NCBI GenBank assembly: GCA_938008165.1
Contig: CALLLP010000010.1
Span: 124,001-188,000 of the forward strand
Source of the DNA: an uncultured Neomegalonema sp.
GTDB lineage: Bacteria > Pseudomonadota > Alphaproteobacteria > Rhodobacterales > Rhodobacteraceae
Direction: 5' to 3'
DNA: 64,000 bases
Made by a program: the position numbers and the translations under genes
Notes under the pieces: generated by a model
The model's input: only the letters and a program-made list of their open reading frames with translations
Told to the model about the DNA's origin: nothing
Databases searched by the model: none
Shown here: positions 1-8,681 of the stretch, in pieces
How positions within the stretch are numbered: the stretch's first letter is position 1
Layout: the number at the start of each line of letters is the position of its first letter

Positions 1-1
1 T

Positions 2-2638
2 GTCTGGGTCGGGCAAGAACCCGGTTGGGACAGCCCCTTCAACCTCGGCGCCCATTGCGCCAAGGGCGCCGCCGTGCGCGAGCATGCCCATGGCGAACGC
101 CGCCTCAAGCATCCGATGAAGCTGGAAGGCGGCGAATGGAAGAAAATCTCGTGGGATCAGGCGATCAACGAGATCGGCGACAAGATGCTCGACATTCGCA
201 AAGGCCCCGCTGGCCCGGATGGCGTCTACTGGCTCGGTTCCGCCAAGCACAATAACGAACAATCGTACCTGTTCCGCAAATTCGCCGCCTATTGGGGCAC
301 GAACAACGTGGACCATCAGGCGCGTATCTGTCACTCGACAACGGTGGCCGGTGTGGCGAATACATGGGGCTACGGCGCCATGACGAACAGCTACAACGAT
401 ATTCATAACAGCCGCGCGATGTTTGTGATCGGGGGCAACCCTGCCGAAGCGCATCCTGTCTCGCTGCTGCATCTGCTGAAGGCGAAAGAGCAAAATAACG
501 CACCGCTCATCGTCTGCGACCCACGCTTCACGCGCACGGCGGCCCATGCGGATGAATATGTTCGCTTCCGCCCCGGCACGGATGTTGCGCTGGTCTGGGG
601 CATTCTCTGGCACATCTTTGAGAACGGCTGGGAGGACAAAGAGTTCATCCGTACCCGTGTCTGGGGCATGGACCAGATCAAGGAAGAAGTCGCGAACTGG
701 ACTCCCGAAGAAGTCGAGCGCGTCACCGGCGTTCCCGGCTCTCAGATGAAGCGCGTCGCGCGGACCATGGCCAATAACCGTCCCGGCACGGTGATCTGGT
801 GCATGGGCGGCACGCAGCACACGAACGGGAACAACAACACCCGCGCCTACTGCATCCTACAGCTCGCGCTGGGGAATATGGGCACATCCGGTGGCGGCAC
901 CAACATTTTCCGTGGCCATGACAACGTACAGGGCGCAACGGATCTCGGTGTCCTGTCGCACACCTTGCCCGGTTATTATGGCCTCAAACCCGGTTCCTGG
1001 AAGCACTGGGCGCGGGTCTGGATGGGCAATGATGCCTCCAAAGAAGAATGGGACGACGAATACAACTTCCTGCTCTCGCAATTCGGCTCCAAGGAGCTGA
1101 TGGAAGGCAAGGGTATTCCGGTTTCACGCTGGATCGACGGCGTTCTCGAAGATGCCGAGAATATCGATCAGCCCGATAACCTGAAGGCCATGGTGTTCTG
1201 GGGCCATGCCCCGAACTCGCAGACCCGCATGAAGGAAATGAAGACCGCGATGGAGAAGCTGGAGCTTCTGGTCGTTGTCGATCCTTTCCCGACCGTGACG
1301 GCGATGCTGCATGACCGTCAGGAAGGTGCCTATCTGCTGCCCGCTACGACGCAATTCGAGACCCACGGATCGGTGACCGCATCGAACCGCTCGGTTCAGT
1401 GGCGCGAGCAGGTTGTCGAGCCCCTCTGGGAATCGAAAACCGATCACGAAATCATGGCGCTGTTCGCGGATAAGTTCGGCTTTGCCGACCGCTTCTTCCG
1501 CAATATCCCACGTGATGAAAACGGGATTCCCTCGATCGAGGAGACAACCCGCGAATTCAACCGTGGCATGTGGACCATCGGATATACCGGCTGGGATCCC
1601 GATCGGATCAAATCCCATATGGCCAATCAGCAGACCTTCGACCGCACGACGCTGCAAGCGATCGGCGGCCCGAATGACGGGGAATTCTACGGAATGCCTT
1701 GGCCAAGCTGGGGCACGGCATCCATGGGCCATCCCGGCACGCCGAACCTCTACGATATGTCGCGGCCTGTCTCCGAAGGTGGTCTCACCTTCCGTGCCCG
1801 CTTTGGCGTCGAGCGGGATGGCGACAACCTGTTGGCCGAAGGCGTTTATTCGGTCGGGTCCGAGATCAAGGACGGCTATCCCGAGTTCACCATGGCCATG
1901 CTCAAAGAGCTGGGCTGGGACGGCGATCTCACGGATGACGAGCGTGCCATGATCGAAAAGATCGCAGGCGACAAAACCAACTGGAAAACCGACCTTTCGG
2001 GCGGCATTCAGCGGGTTGCGATCAAGCATGAATGCGCGCCCTTCGGGAACGCCAAGGCCCGTACCGTGGTCTGGAACTTTCCCGATCCGGTGCCGATTCA
2101 CCGCGAACCGCTCTATACGAGCCGCCGCGATCTGGTCGCAGACTACCCGACCTACGACGACCGCAAGGCCTATCGCCTGCCGACGATGTACGCATCGATT
2201 CAGGAGAAGGACTTTTCGAAAGATTACCCGATCATTCTCACATCGGGTCGTCTGGTCGAATACGAGGGTGGCGGCGACGAAACCCGCTCGAACCCATGGC
2301 TTGCAGAACTTCAGCAAGACATGTTCGTCGAGATCAACCCCCGCGATGCCAATGATATGGGCCTCCGTGACGGGGAACAGGTCTGGGTCGAGGGTGCGGA
2401 AGGTGCCAGAGTCAAGGTTATGGCCATGGTAACCGAACGCGTCGGCAAGGGCGTTGCCTTCATGCCGTTCCACTTCGGTGGACATTTCGAAGGCGAAGAC
2501 CGCCGCGCCAAGTATCCGAAGGGGGCCGACCCCTATGTACTCGGCGAATCCGCCAACACCGCAATGACCTACGGGTATGATTCGGTCACGCAGATGCAGG
2601 AGTCGAAATGCTCCCTCTGCAAGATCGAAAAAGCGTAA
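2..2638 (+). CDS. fdoG: Formate dehydrogenase catalytic (alpha) subunit, FdnG/FdoG type, 5'-truncated by window edge
   Basis: The frame is open from base 2, giving 878 visible residues. FdnG-like proteins run to about 1000, so roughly the first 80-120 residues lie outside the window. This is a molybdenum/tungsten bis-MGD enzyme that oxidises formate to CO2. The LGAHCAKGA segment (Cys codon 56-58) fits the fourth ligand of the N-terminal [4Fe-4S] cluster; the other three would be upstream. The Mo/W ligand position reads ARICHSTTVAG, with Cys (codon 329-331) where E. coli FdnG has selenocysteine, and the adjacent catalytic His is kept. The following GYGAMTNSYNDI and GGNPAEAHPVS match the family. 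The C-terminal molybdopterin-binding part includes TSGRLVEYEGGG and MPFHFGGHFEGED. The beta gene starts 15 bases downstream. I am confident of the family. The natural acceptor is inferred to be the membrane cytochrome b encoded next. Confidence 0.93.
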   Translation, partial: VWVGQEPGWDSPFNLGAHCAKGAAVREHAHGERRLKHPMKLEGGEWKKISWDQAINEIGDKMLDIRKGPAGPDGVYWLGSAKHNNEQSYLFRKFAAYWGTNNVDHQARICHSTTVAGVANTWGYGAMTNSYNDIHNSRAMFVIGGNPAEAHPVSLLHLLKAKEQNNAPLIVCDPRFTRTAAHADEYVRFRPGTDVALVWGILWHIFENGWEDKEFIRTRVWGMDQIKEEVANWTPEEVERVTGVPGSQMKRVARTMANNRPGTVIWCMGGTQHTNGNNNTRAYCILQLALGNMGTSGGGTNIFRGHDNVQGATDLGVLSHTLPGYYGLKPGSWKHWARVWMGNDASKEEWDDEYNFLLSQFGSKELMEGKGIPVSRWIDGVLEDAENIDQPDNLKAMVFWGHAPNSQTRMKEMKTAMEKLELLVVVDPFPTVTAMLHDRQEGAYLLPATTQFETHGSVTASNRSVQWREQVVEPLWESKTDHEIMALFADKFGFADRFFRNIPRDENGIPSIEETTREFNRGMWTIGYTGWDPDRIKSHMANQQTFDRTTLQAIGGPNDGEFYGMPWPSWGTASMGHPGTPNLYDMSRPVSEGGLTFRARFGVERDGDNLLAEGVYSVGSEIKDGYPEFTMAMLKELGWDGDLTDDERAMIEKIAGDKTNWKTDLSGGIQRVAIKHECAPFGNAKARTVVWNFPDPVPIHREPLYTSRRDLVADYPTYDDRKAYRLPTMYASIQEKDFSKDYPIILTSGRLVEYEGGGDETRSNPWLAELQQDMFVEINPRDANDMGLRDGEQVWVEGAEGARVKVMAMVTERVGKGVAFMPFHFGGHFEGEDRRAKYPKGADPYVLGESANTAMTYGYDSVTQMQESKCSLCKIEKA

Positions 2639-2653
2639 GGGGAGCAAAGAACA

Positions 2654-3247
2654 ATGGCACGAATGAAGTTCCTCTGTGACGCGGAGCGATGCATCGAAAG
2701 CAACGCCTTTGTCACGGCCTGTAAAAACTAGCACGAGGTGCCGTGGGGTGTTAACCGCCGCCGCGTCGTGACGATCAATGACGGCAAACCGGGCGAACGC
2801 TCGGTCTCCGTCGCCTGTATGCATTGCTCGGATGCGCCCTGCGCCGCCGTCTGTCCGGTAGATTGCTTCTACCAGTCGGAAGAAGGCGTGGTCCTGCACT
2901 CGAAAGACCTGTGCATCGGGTGCGGTTATTGCTTCTACGCCTGTCCTTTCGGCGCGCCGCAATACCCGCAGGCTGGCAATTTCGGCTCACGCGGCAAGAT
3001 GGACAAATGCACCTTCTGCGCTGGCGGACCGGAGGAAACCAACTCCGAAGCCGAGTTCCAGAAATACGGGCGCAACCGGATCGCAGAAGGAAAACTCCCG
3101 ATCTGCGCCGAAATGTGCTCGACCAAGGCACTGCTTGCGGGCGACGGAGACGATGTTTCCGACATCTATCGTGAGCGCGTTGTCGCCCGTGGTTTCGGCT
3201 CGGGTGCTTGGGGCTGGGGCACCGCTTACGGTCAAAAAGGCGCCTGA
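2654..3247 (+). pseudogene. fdoH: Formate dehydrogenase iron-sulfur (beta) subunit with in-frame amber stop and ruined first cluster motif
   Basis: An ATG at 2654, preceded by GGGGAGCAAAGA, opens a frame that reads MARMKFLCDAERCIESNAF and then hits TAG at 2729-2731 (codon 26). The same frame continues to 3247 with a convincing formate dehydrogenase electron-transfer subunit: CMHCSDAPCAAVCPVDC, CIGCGYCFYACPFGAP, CTFC and CAEMC. The family normally reads CIECNGCVTACKNEHE at the start. Here the second and third Cys are Ser and Phe, the Gly is Ala, and the Glu is the stop; each is explained by one base change. A GTG at 2738 could reopen translation, but it has no ribosome-binding site and would lose the first cluster. 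The rest of the gene shows no decay. Either this is a very recent loss of function or a local sequence error. As written, the enzyme would lack a full beta subunit. Confidence 0.85.
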
Positions 3248-3261
3248 TGGTGCCATGAATG

Positions 3262-3294
3262 AAAGGCGGGGCTTTCGCGGCTCCGCCTTTCGTT
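3262..3294 (+). terminator. Hairpin with T-rich tail between beta and gamma subunit genes
   Basis: AAAGGCGG (3262-3269) pairs with CCGCCTTT (3283-3290), followed by CGTTTTATG. It sits 15 bases after the beta stop and about 70 bases before the gamma start. It could act as an attenuator or a processing site that lowers expression of the downstream cytochrome genes. The T run is short, so full termination is uncertain. Confidence 0.5.
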
Positions 3295-3366
3295 TTATGT
3301 TCTTTATGGAATCGAAAAATTTCTCCTCGCCACTGACTGGCGGGTGATGGCGATTGGGGTACTGTC

Positions 3367-4686
3367 ATGAGAACATATGTTCTGAGATTGCTGGCGATGA
3401 GTGTTGCGGCGGTTCTTTTCCTCTCTTCGGGCAGTTCTGTCCCGGCACAGGAAAACACCGCACCGGTAACGGTTGATCGCAGTGCAACGGGCGGTGCCCA
3501 GACCCTCGACGACATTCTGCGGCGACAGCGCGGTGAAAACATCCCCGCCGATCTCGGAAACGGCGTCACCGGCACCGGCGCACCCAGCGATGGCCCGCTT
3601 GGAAGCCAAGGGGTGCTTTCGGACAGCGAATTGTGGCGGCGCGCGCGCCAAGGACAGGCGTTCACGACCAGTTCCCAAGATCCCAATGCGGGGATTCTCG
3701 TTCAGGACGAGGGCACGCAATGGCTGGCAACCCGCCAAACGACCCTTCCCAAATATTCCACCTATGCCATTCTCGCCATGGTGATCCTGCTGACGCTGTT
3801 CATGCTGATCCGTGGGCGCATTCGCATCATGTCGGGGTGGTCCTCGATCAAGATCGAGCGGTTTACCTTCATCGAACGCTTTGGCCACTGGCTCCTCGCC
3901 ACCAGCTTTGTAATCCTTGCGATTACGGGTCTCAGCCTGCTCTTTGGCCGCGAATATGTGGTGCCCGGTCTCGACTGGATCCATGCAAAAATGAACCCGG
4001 ATGCTATCGATCCCAATTATGGCCGCGATGCCTATGCGTGGTTCGCGTTGGCGGGCAAATGGCTGCATGACAATATCGCTTGGGCCTTCATGATCGGGCT
4101 GGTCCTGATCTTTGTCATGTGGGTCTTCCGCAATATCCCGACCTGGACCGATGTGAAGTGGCTCGCCAAGGGCGGCGGCATGTTCTCCAATGCCAGCCAT
4201 CCCCATGCGCGAAAGTTCAATGCAGGTCAGAAGATCCTGTTCTGGCTGGTCATTCTGCTCGGTGGATCACTTTCCGCTTCCGGGATTTCGCTGTTGCAAC
4301 CCGGTGAATACGCCATGTTTGCCGCGACCTTTGAAAAGCTGAATATGGCCGGTGAAGCCATCGGCTACCCGCTGGGGCTGGAAACATCCCTGTCGCCTAT
4401 TGAAGAAATGCAGTATTCGCAGGTCTGGCATACGATCATTGGCGTTGCGATGATCGTCATCGTCATCGCCCATATCTATATCGGATCGGTCGGCATGCAG
4501 GGGGCCTTCTCCGCGATGGGAAGCGGCAAGGTCGATCTTAACTGGGCGCGTGAGCACCACGACCTCTGGGTCGCCAAACTCGAAAAGAAGGGTAAGGTTC
4601 CGCGTCCCGCCGGTGCCAGCAACCCCAATACGCGGACGACGATGCCCCTGCGCGCACCAAAGAAACCGACTGTTCCCGCAGAGTAA
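3367..4686 (+). CDS. fdoI: Formate dehydrogenase cytochrome b (gamma) subunit
   Basis: This 439-residue protein is the membrane anchor that takes electrons from the FeS subunit and passes them through b-type haems to quinone. Residues 1-27 form a signal peptide (VLRLLAMSVAAVLFLSS, then VPAQ). A periplasmic, low-complexity stretch of about 100 residues follows, then the four-helix FdnI/FdoI core beginning near residue 130 plus one extra leading helix. Candidate haem ligands are the His of ERFGHWLLA and the two His of the WHTIIGVAM...AHIYIG helix. E. coli FdnI is about 217 residues, so this is the long form with an N-terminal extension that is common in alphaproteobacteria. The C-terminus is Pro/Lys-rich. 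The WD40-cytochrome c gene starts 11 bases after the stop, so they are probably cotranscribed. Confidence 0.92.
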   Translation: MRTYVLRLLAMSVAAVLFLSSGSSVPAQENTAPVTVDRSATGGAQTLDDILRRQRGENIPADLGNGVTGTGAPSDGPLGSQGVLSDSELWRRARQGQAFTTSSQDPNAGILVQDEGTQWLATRQTTLPKYSTYAILAMVILLTLFMLIRGRIRIMSGWSSIKIERFTFIERFGHWLLATSFVILAITGLSLLFGREYVVPGLDWIHAKMNPDAIDPNYGRDAYAWFALAGKWLHDNIAWAFMIGLVLIFVMWVFRNIPTWTDVKWLAKGGGMFSNASHPHARKFNAGQKILFWLVILLGGSLSASGISLLQPGEYAMFAATFEKLNMAGEAIGYPLGLETSLSPIEEMQYSQVWHTIIGVAMIVIVIAHIYIGSVGMQGAFSAMGSGKVDLNWAREHHDLWVAKLEKKGKVPRPAGASNPNTRTTMPLRAPKKPTVPAE

Positions 4687-4697
4687 CAGGCCGCGCG

Positions 4698-6044
4698 ATG
4701 CGCTTTCTTGTGGTCCTTGCAGTGGCCTTGATCGGTCTTACGGGTGCCGCCAAGGCGGATGGCTATCGCATATTCGAAGGGCATGGCGGCCCCATCCGCA
4801 GCACCGCGATTTCATCGGATGGCAAGCATGCCCTGACGGCGAGCTTCGATAACTCGATCGGATACTGGAGCATCGATGACGGCGATGCCGATCCTGTATG
4901 GCTGGAAGGTCATGAAGCGGCGGCGAATACAGCGATTTTTCTGCCCAATGAGGACTATGCCCTGTCGGCAGGAGACGATTTTCGTGTGATCCTGTGGTCC
5001 CTCAAGGAGAGAGACGCCGTCGCAACTTTCGAAGGGCATAAAGGAAAAGTGCTCGACCTCGCCATCACCGCCGATGGCGCGATCGCAGCCAGTGCCGGGT
5101 GGGACGGCTCCGTCGGGTTATGGGATCTCGACAGCCGACAACCCATCGCCATGCTCACGGGCCACCGCGCGCCTGTCCAAGCCGTGCGCTTTTCGGCCGA
5201 TGGGTCGTATCTCTATTCTGCCAGCTCAGACGGAACGGTGCGCCGCTGGATCGTGGCCACCCGATCATTCGACCGGATCGAGGCCAGCCACGGGTTCGGC
5301 GTCAACCGTCTCGTCGTGAACGATGCCGCTGGCTGGTTGGCCTATGGCGCATTGGATGGCGGGGTGCGGATTATCGATATCGAAACCGGGCAGGACATCG
5401 CCGATGTAACCTCCGGCCGCCAACCCGTGCTCGCACTGGTGCTCAGCCAAGATGGCAACCGGGTCGCCATCGGTGACGGCGAAGGGTTTGTCCATGTGGT
5501 CGATGCAAAGACATGGCAAACGATCAAGGATTTCCGCGCCGTGCCGCGCGGCCCGGTCTGGGCGCTGGCCTTTGACCCAACAGGGCGTCATGTCATGGCT
5601 GGAACCATTCAGGATCACGCGGATTTCTGGCCCATCGACGAGGCCGTCTCTCTCAGCGAATCGCAGACACCGATTCGCGCCTTTCACCGCGACCCGGCGA
5701 CCATGGCGAATGGTGAACGGCAATTTGCGCGCAAATGCTCGATATGCCACACGCTCGGCGAGGATTCGGGGCGTCGGGCGGGACCGACGCTCTATCAGAT
5801 TTTTGGGCGCAAGGCGGGAACGCTGGATGGATACCAGTATTCCGACGCACTGCTGGATATCGATCTGATTTGGGACGATACCTCCCTCGATAAGCTGTTC
5901 GATATCGGCCCGGACCATTATACTCCCGGATCGAAGATGCCGATGCAGCGGATCGTTAATCGGGAAGACAGGCTCGATCTGATCGAGTATCTTAGAACTG
6001 CAACGCGCGGGACCACCCCGCAGACCGGGGAGAATATCGAATGA
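4698..6044 (+). CDS. Exported WD40 repeat-cytochrome c fusion protein
   Basis: The protein has 448 residues. Residues 1-21 are a signal peptide (FLVVLAVALIGLTG, then AKADG). Residues of about 24-325 hold WD40-type blades, seen as repeated GH...V/I...S.DG....SAS.D..V..W units (for example GHKGKVLDLAITADGAIAAS, DGSVGLWDLDS). Residues of about 335-435 are a class I cytochrome c domain: the haem motif CSICH has Cys347, Cys350 and His351, and Met414 in PGSKMPMQ is the likely sixth ligand. It is predicted to be periplasmic. Its place directly after the formate dehydrogenase gamma gene suggests a role as a dedicated electron partner or assembly scaffold; that is inference. The stop overlaps the start of the next small gene (ATGA), which indicates translational coupling. 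Confidence 0.85.
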   Translation: MRFLVVLAVALIGLTGAAKADGYRIFEGHGGPIRSTAISSDGKHALTASFDNSIGYWSIDDGDADPVWLEGHEAAANTAIFLPNEDYALSAGDDFRVILWSLKERDAVATFEGHKGKVLDLAITADGAIAASAGWDGSVGLWDLDSRQPIAMLTGHRAPVQAVRFSADGSYLYSASSDGTVRRWIVATRSFDRIEASHGFGVNRLVVNDAAGWLAYGALDGGVRIIDIETGQDIADVTSGRQPVLALVLSQDGNRVAIGDGEGFVHVVDAKTWQTIKDFRAVPRGPVWALAFDPTGRHVMAGTIQDHADFWPIDEAVSLSESQTPIRAFHRDPATMANGERQFARKCSICHTLGEDSGRRAGPTLYQIFGRKAGTLDGYQYSDALLDIDLIWDDTSLDKLFDIGPDHYTPGSKMPMQRIVNREDRLDLIEYLRTATRGTTPQTGENIE

Positions 6045-6193
6045 AAGCCTTTCTCAGCGCCACGATCGTCATGTTCGGTATCGCCTTCGCGGCGGATTAT
6101 CTGCTCGGCGGCCCGGTTTTCGAAACCGGCGGTATCCTCATCCAGAGCAGTTCCGCCGATGTCTTCACATCCGATAATGTCAGGCTGGATTGA
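6041..6193 (+). CDS. 50-residue hydrophobic peptide coupled to the WD40-cytochrome c gene
   Basis: The start ATG at 6041 overlaps the stop of the preceding gene in an ATGA, typical of translational coupling. The product begins MKAFLSATIVMFGIAFAADY: one Lys followed by a hydrophobic stretch of about 17 residues, so it is either a signal peptide or a single membrane anchor. The remaining 30 residues are polar and end in DNVRLD. It lies three bases from the end of the convergent peptidase gene. I recognise no family. The coupling and the predicted membrane targeting make it a credible accessory part of the formate dehydrogenase locus. Confidence 0.6.
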   Translation: MKAFLSATIVMFGIAFAADYLLGGPVFETGGILIQSSSADVFTSDNVRLD

Positions 6194-6196
6194 CCG

Positions 6197-8245
6197 TCAG
6201 GCGGCGGTGTCCAGCAATCCGCGCCGCCGCAACAGCGCGTCCGGCTCCGGCCCACGGCCCCGAAAAGCGATATAGGCTTCTTCGGGATCCTGACGGCCAC
6301 CCGCGCTGTAGATATGATCGGCAAGGGAAGATGCCGTCGCCGGATCGAACGCGTCGCCCGCTTCCTCAAACGCCCCGAACGCATCCGCGTCCATCACCTC
6401 GGACCACATATAGCTGTAATATCCCGATGAATAGCCATCGCCGCTGAACACATGCGCGAAATGCGGGGTGCGGTGGCGCATGGCGAGACCGGCAGGCATG
6501 CCGATGCGCTCCAGCGTCATGCGCTCAAAGGCCATCGGATCGAAATCATCTGCGATCTCAGAACGATGCAGTTCAAGGTCCACAAGGGCGCTGGCAAGGT
6601 ATTGCACCGTTTCGGCCCCTTTATCGAAGGTTTGGGCACGGCGCACTTTATCCAGCAAAGCGTCCGGGATCGCCTCGCCCGTATCCGCATGGCGCGCAAA
6701 CTGGCGCAGGAGAGACGGCTCCATCAGCCAGTGTTCGTAAAGCTGGGATGGCAATTCGACAAAGTCCCGCGCGACCGACGTTCCGGCGATGCGCGGATAG
6801 GTGACATCGGACATCAAACCATGCAGGCCATGACCGAATTCATGGAACAGGGTTCGCGCGTCGTCGAAGGTCAACAGCGCCGTACCCCCGGCGGCGGGTT
6901 TGGAAAAATTCATCGTGTTGACGACGATGGGGCGCCTGTCACCCGACAGCTTATGCTGATCGCGAAAGCCGCTCATCCATGCCCCTGACCGTTTGGACGA
7001 GCGCGCGAAATAATCGCCGATGAAGATGCCCCGATGCGCTCCATCACGGTCTGTCACCTCCCATACCCGCGCGTCTGGATGGTGGCGCGGGGCGTCAGGC
7101 AGCGCCTGAAACGATAATCCGAACAGACGGTTCGCCGTGTGAAACGCGGCCTCTATCATGCGATCGAGTTGCAGATACGGCTTGACCTCTGCATCGTCGA
7201 GATCGAGGTCGCGCTTGCGGATTTTCTCGGCGTAATAGGGCCAATCCCATGGTTCGATTGCGAAATTGCCGCCCTCCTCCGCCGCGAAATTCTGCAGCTT
7301 GTCACGCTCGCGGTTTGCGCTGGCGCTGGCGCGCTCCCAGACCCGTTCGAGCAAGGCCGCGACATTTTCGGGGGCCTTGGCCATCTGATTATCGAGCTTG
7401 TAATGGGCGAAGGTGTCGAAACCGAGCAGACGCGCGCGCTCCTGCCGCAAGGCCATGGTTTCGGAGATGATCCCGGCCGTCGCCGTCTCCGCCCGCGCCT
7501 CGCCCCGGCCCGTAAAGCCGCGCCATGCCGCTTCGCGCAGGTCGCGGCGGTCGGCGAATTGCAGAAAGGGCTCGATGCTCGACCGGCTCGCCGTGATCGC
7601 GTAATGCCCCGGCTTACCGCGATCTTCCGCCGCCTTGGCCGCCGCATCGATCAGGGATTCGGGCAGGCCCGCAAGATCGGCCCGGTCCGCCATCAGGAGT
7701 TCGAGATCCGCTTCATCCGCAAGCAGGTTTTTGGAGAAAGCCGCGCCGAGGGTCGCCAGCCTGCCCATGATTTCGGTCATCCGGGTGCGTCCTGCTGTAT
7801 CCAGCCGCGCGCCCGCCCGGACGAATCCTTCGTGATAGAGCGTCAGGACGCGATCTTGTTCGGCGCTCAGAGCCAGATTCAGGCGGTTTTCATACAGGGC
7901 ATCGACCTTGGCGAACAGGCGTGCATCCATGTTGATCTCAGCCGAATGGCGGGCGAGAATCGGCGCAATCTCTGCCTCGATTGCCTGAAGCTCCGGCGAT
8001 GTATCGGCGCTGCACAGATTGAAGAACACCGCCGCCACGCGATCGAGCCGCTGGCCCGCGCACTCCATCGCCTCGATGGTATTGGCAAAACTTGGCGGAG
8101 CGGCCTCCGTGGCGATCCCCTCGATTTCGGCGCGCCATTCCTCGATGGCCTGATCGAAAGCGGGCTTGAAATGCCCGGCCTCAATGCGGTCGAAGGGCGG
8201 AATACCAAACGGTGTGGACCAGTCTTCAAGAAAGGGATTGGACAT
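6197..8245 (-). CDS. dcp: M3 family oligopeptidase (peptidyl-dipeptidase Dcp/oligopeptidase A type)
   Basis: This 682-residue zinc metallopeptidase, with no signal peptide, probably trims short peptides in the cytoplasm. The zinc motif is HEFGHGLHGLMSD with His468, Glu469 and His472; the third ligand is the Glu of the downstream ARDFVELPSQLYEHW segment. The substrate-binding GDGYSSGYYSYMWSEVMDADAF near the C-terminus is characteristic of M3A enzymes. I chose the ATG at 8245 (MSNPFLEDW) because a TCCGGAG ribosome-binding site lies just upstream and the length then matches E. coli Dcp (about 680). A longer open frame reaches 8380 but overlaps the neighbouring gene and is not needed. Dcp versus PrlC/OpdA cannot be settled by eye. 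Confidence 0.9.
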   Translation of the reverse strand: MSNPFLEDWSTPFGIPPFDRIEAGHFKPAFDQAIEEWRAEIEGIATEAAPPSFANTIEAMECAGQRLDRVAAVFFNLCSADTSPELQAIEAEIAPILARHSAEINMDARLFAKVDALYENRLNLALSAEQDRVLTLYHEGFVRAGARLDTAGRTRMTEIMGRLATLGAAFSKNLLADEADLELLMADRADLAGLPESLIDAAAKAAEDRGKPGHYAITASRSSIEPFLQFADRRDLREAAWRGFTGRGEARAETATAGIISETMALRQERARLLGFDTFAHYKLDNQMAKAPENVAALLERVWERASASANRERDKLQNFAAEEGGNFAIEPWDWPYYAEKIRKRDLDLDDAEVKPYLQLDRMIEAAFHTANRLFGLSFQALPDAPRHHPDARVWEVTDRDGAHRGIFIGDYFARSSKRSGAWMSGFRDQHKLSGDRRPIVVNTMNFSKPAAGGTALLTFDDARTLFHEFGHGLHGLMSDVTYPRIAGTSVARDFVELPSQLYEHWLMEPSLLRQFARHADTGEAIPDALLDKVRRAQTFDKGAETVQYLASALVDLELHRSEIADDFDPMAFERMTLERIGMPAGLAMRHRTPHFAHVFSGDGYSSGYYSYMWSEVMDADAFGAFEEAGDAFDPATASSLADHIYSAGGRQDPEEAYIAFRGRGPEPDALLRRRGLLDTAA

Positions 8246-8261
8246 CGAATTCTCCGGAGGG

Positions 8262-8681
8262 TCAGGGGCGCGCATAGGTGACAGCCGCATGCGCAACGGG
8301 CTTTTCAGGCGATCCGCTGGCGCTGTAGAGCAGGCAATCGCCCGCCACCAGACGCCGCCCAAGCTTGAGGATACGGGCATCGCAGAGCAGGTCTTCGCGC
8401 GCCGGTTTACGCAAGAAATTCAGATTCATATTGGTCGTGACCGTCAACGCTTCGGGACCGATCATCCCAAGGATGGCGACATAGAACGTGACATCCGCGA
8501 GCAACATGATGGAGGGGCCGGAAATCGTGCCCCCCGGTCGCAGATGCCGGTCGTCGCAGAGCAGGCGCATCCGGGCGCACATCGGTGTGACCTTCTCGAT
8601 CTGGAGTTGATCGCAAATCTGCGGAAACTCCCGGTCCAGAAAGCTTTTGAGTTCCACCGCATCGAGGGCGAGGGCGCTCAT
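8262..8681 (-). CDS. Hotdog-fold thioesterase-like protein (PaaI/YbgC superfamily)
   Basis: This 139-residue protein has the hotdog layout: a central helix with RPGGTISGPSIMLLADVTFYVAI, followed by strands TVTTNMNLNFLRKPAREDLLCDARILKLGRRLVAGDC. The T.NM...FLRK/P pattern is typical of PaaI-like acyl-CoA thioesterases. The substrate is unknown. The start overlaps the end of the upstream heme A synthase gene by four bases, and the peptidase gene follows 16 bases later, so the three are probably one transcript. An acyl-CoA thioesterase role is a family-level guess. Confidence 0.75.
   Translation of the reverse strand: MSALALDAVELKSFLDREFPQICDQLQIEKVTPMCARMRLLCDDRHLRPGGTISGPSIMLLADVTFYVAILGMIGPEALTVTTNMNLNFLRKPAREDLLCDARILKLGRRLVAGDCLLYSASGSPEKPVAHAAVTYARP

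Noticed and set aside
329-331. Selenocysteine in the formate dehydrogenase catalytic subunit
   Set aside because: The codon is TGT, so this is a Cys-type enzyme with no Sec signal needed.
2729-2731. Amber codon read as pyrrolysine or another recoded residue
   Set aside because: No pyl genes are visible in the window, and the two neighbouring cluster Cys are also lost, so recoding of the stop alone would not restore the protein.
1124-2962. 612-codon open frame on the minus strand antisense to the formate dehydrogenase catalytic gene
   Set aside because: It lacks any recognisable domain and mirrors the codon phase of the real gene; GC-rich DNA often gives such shadows.
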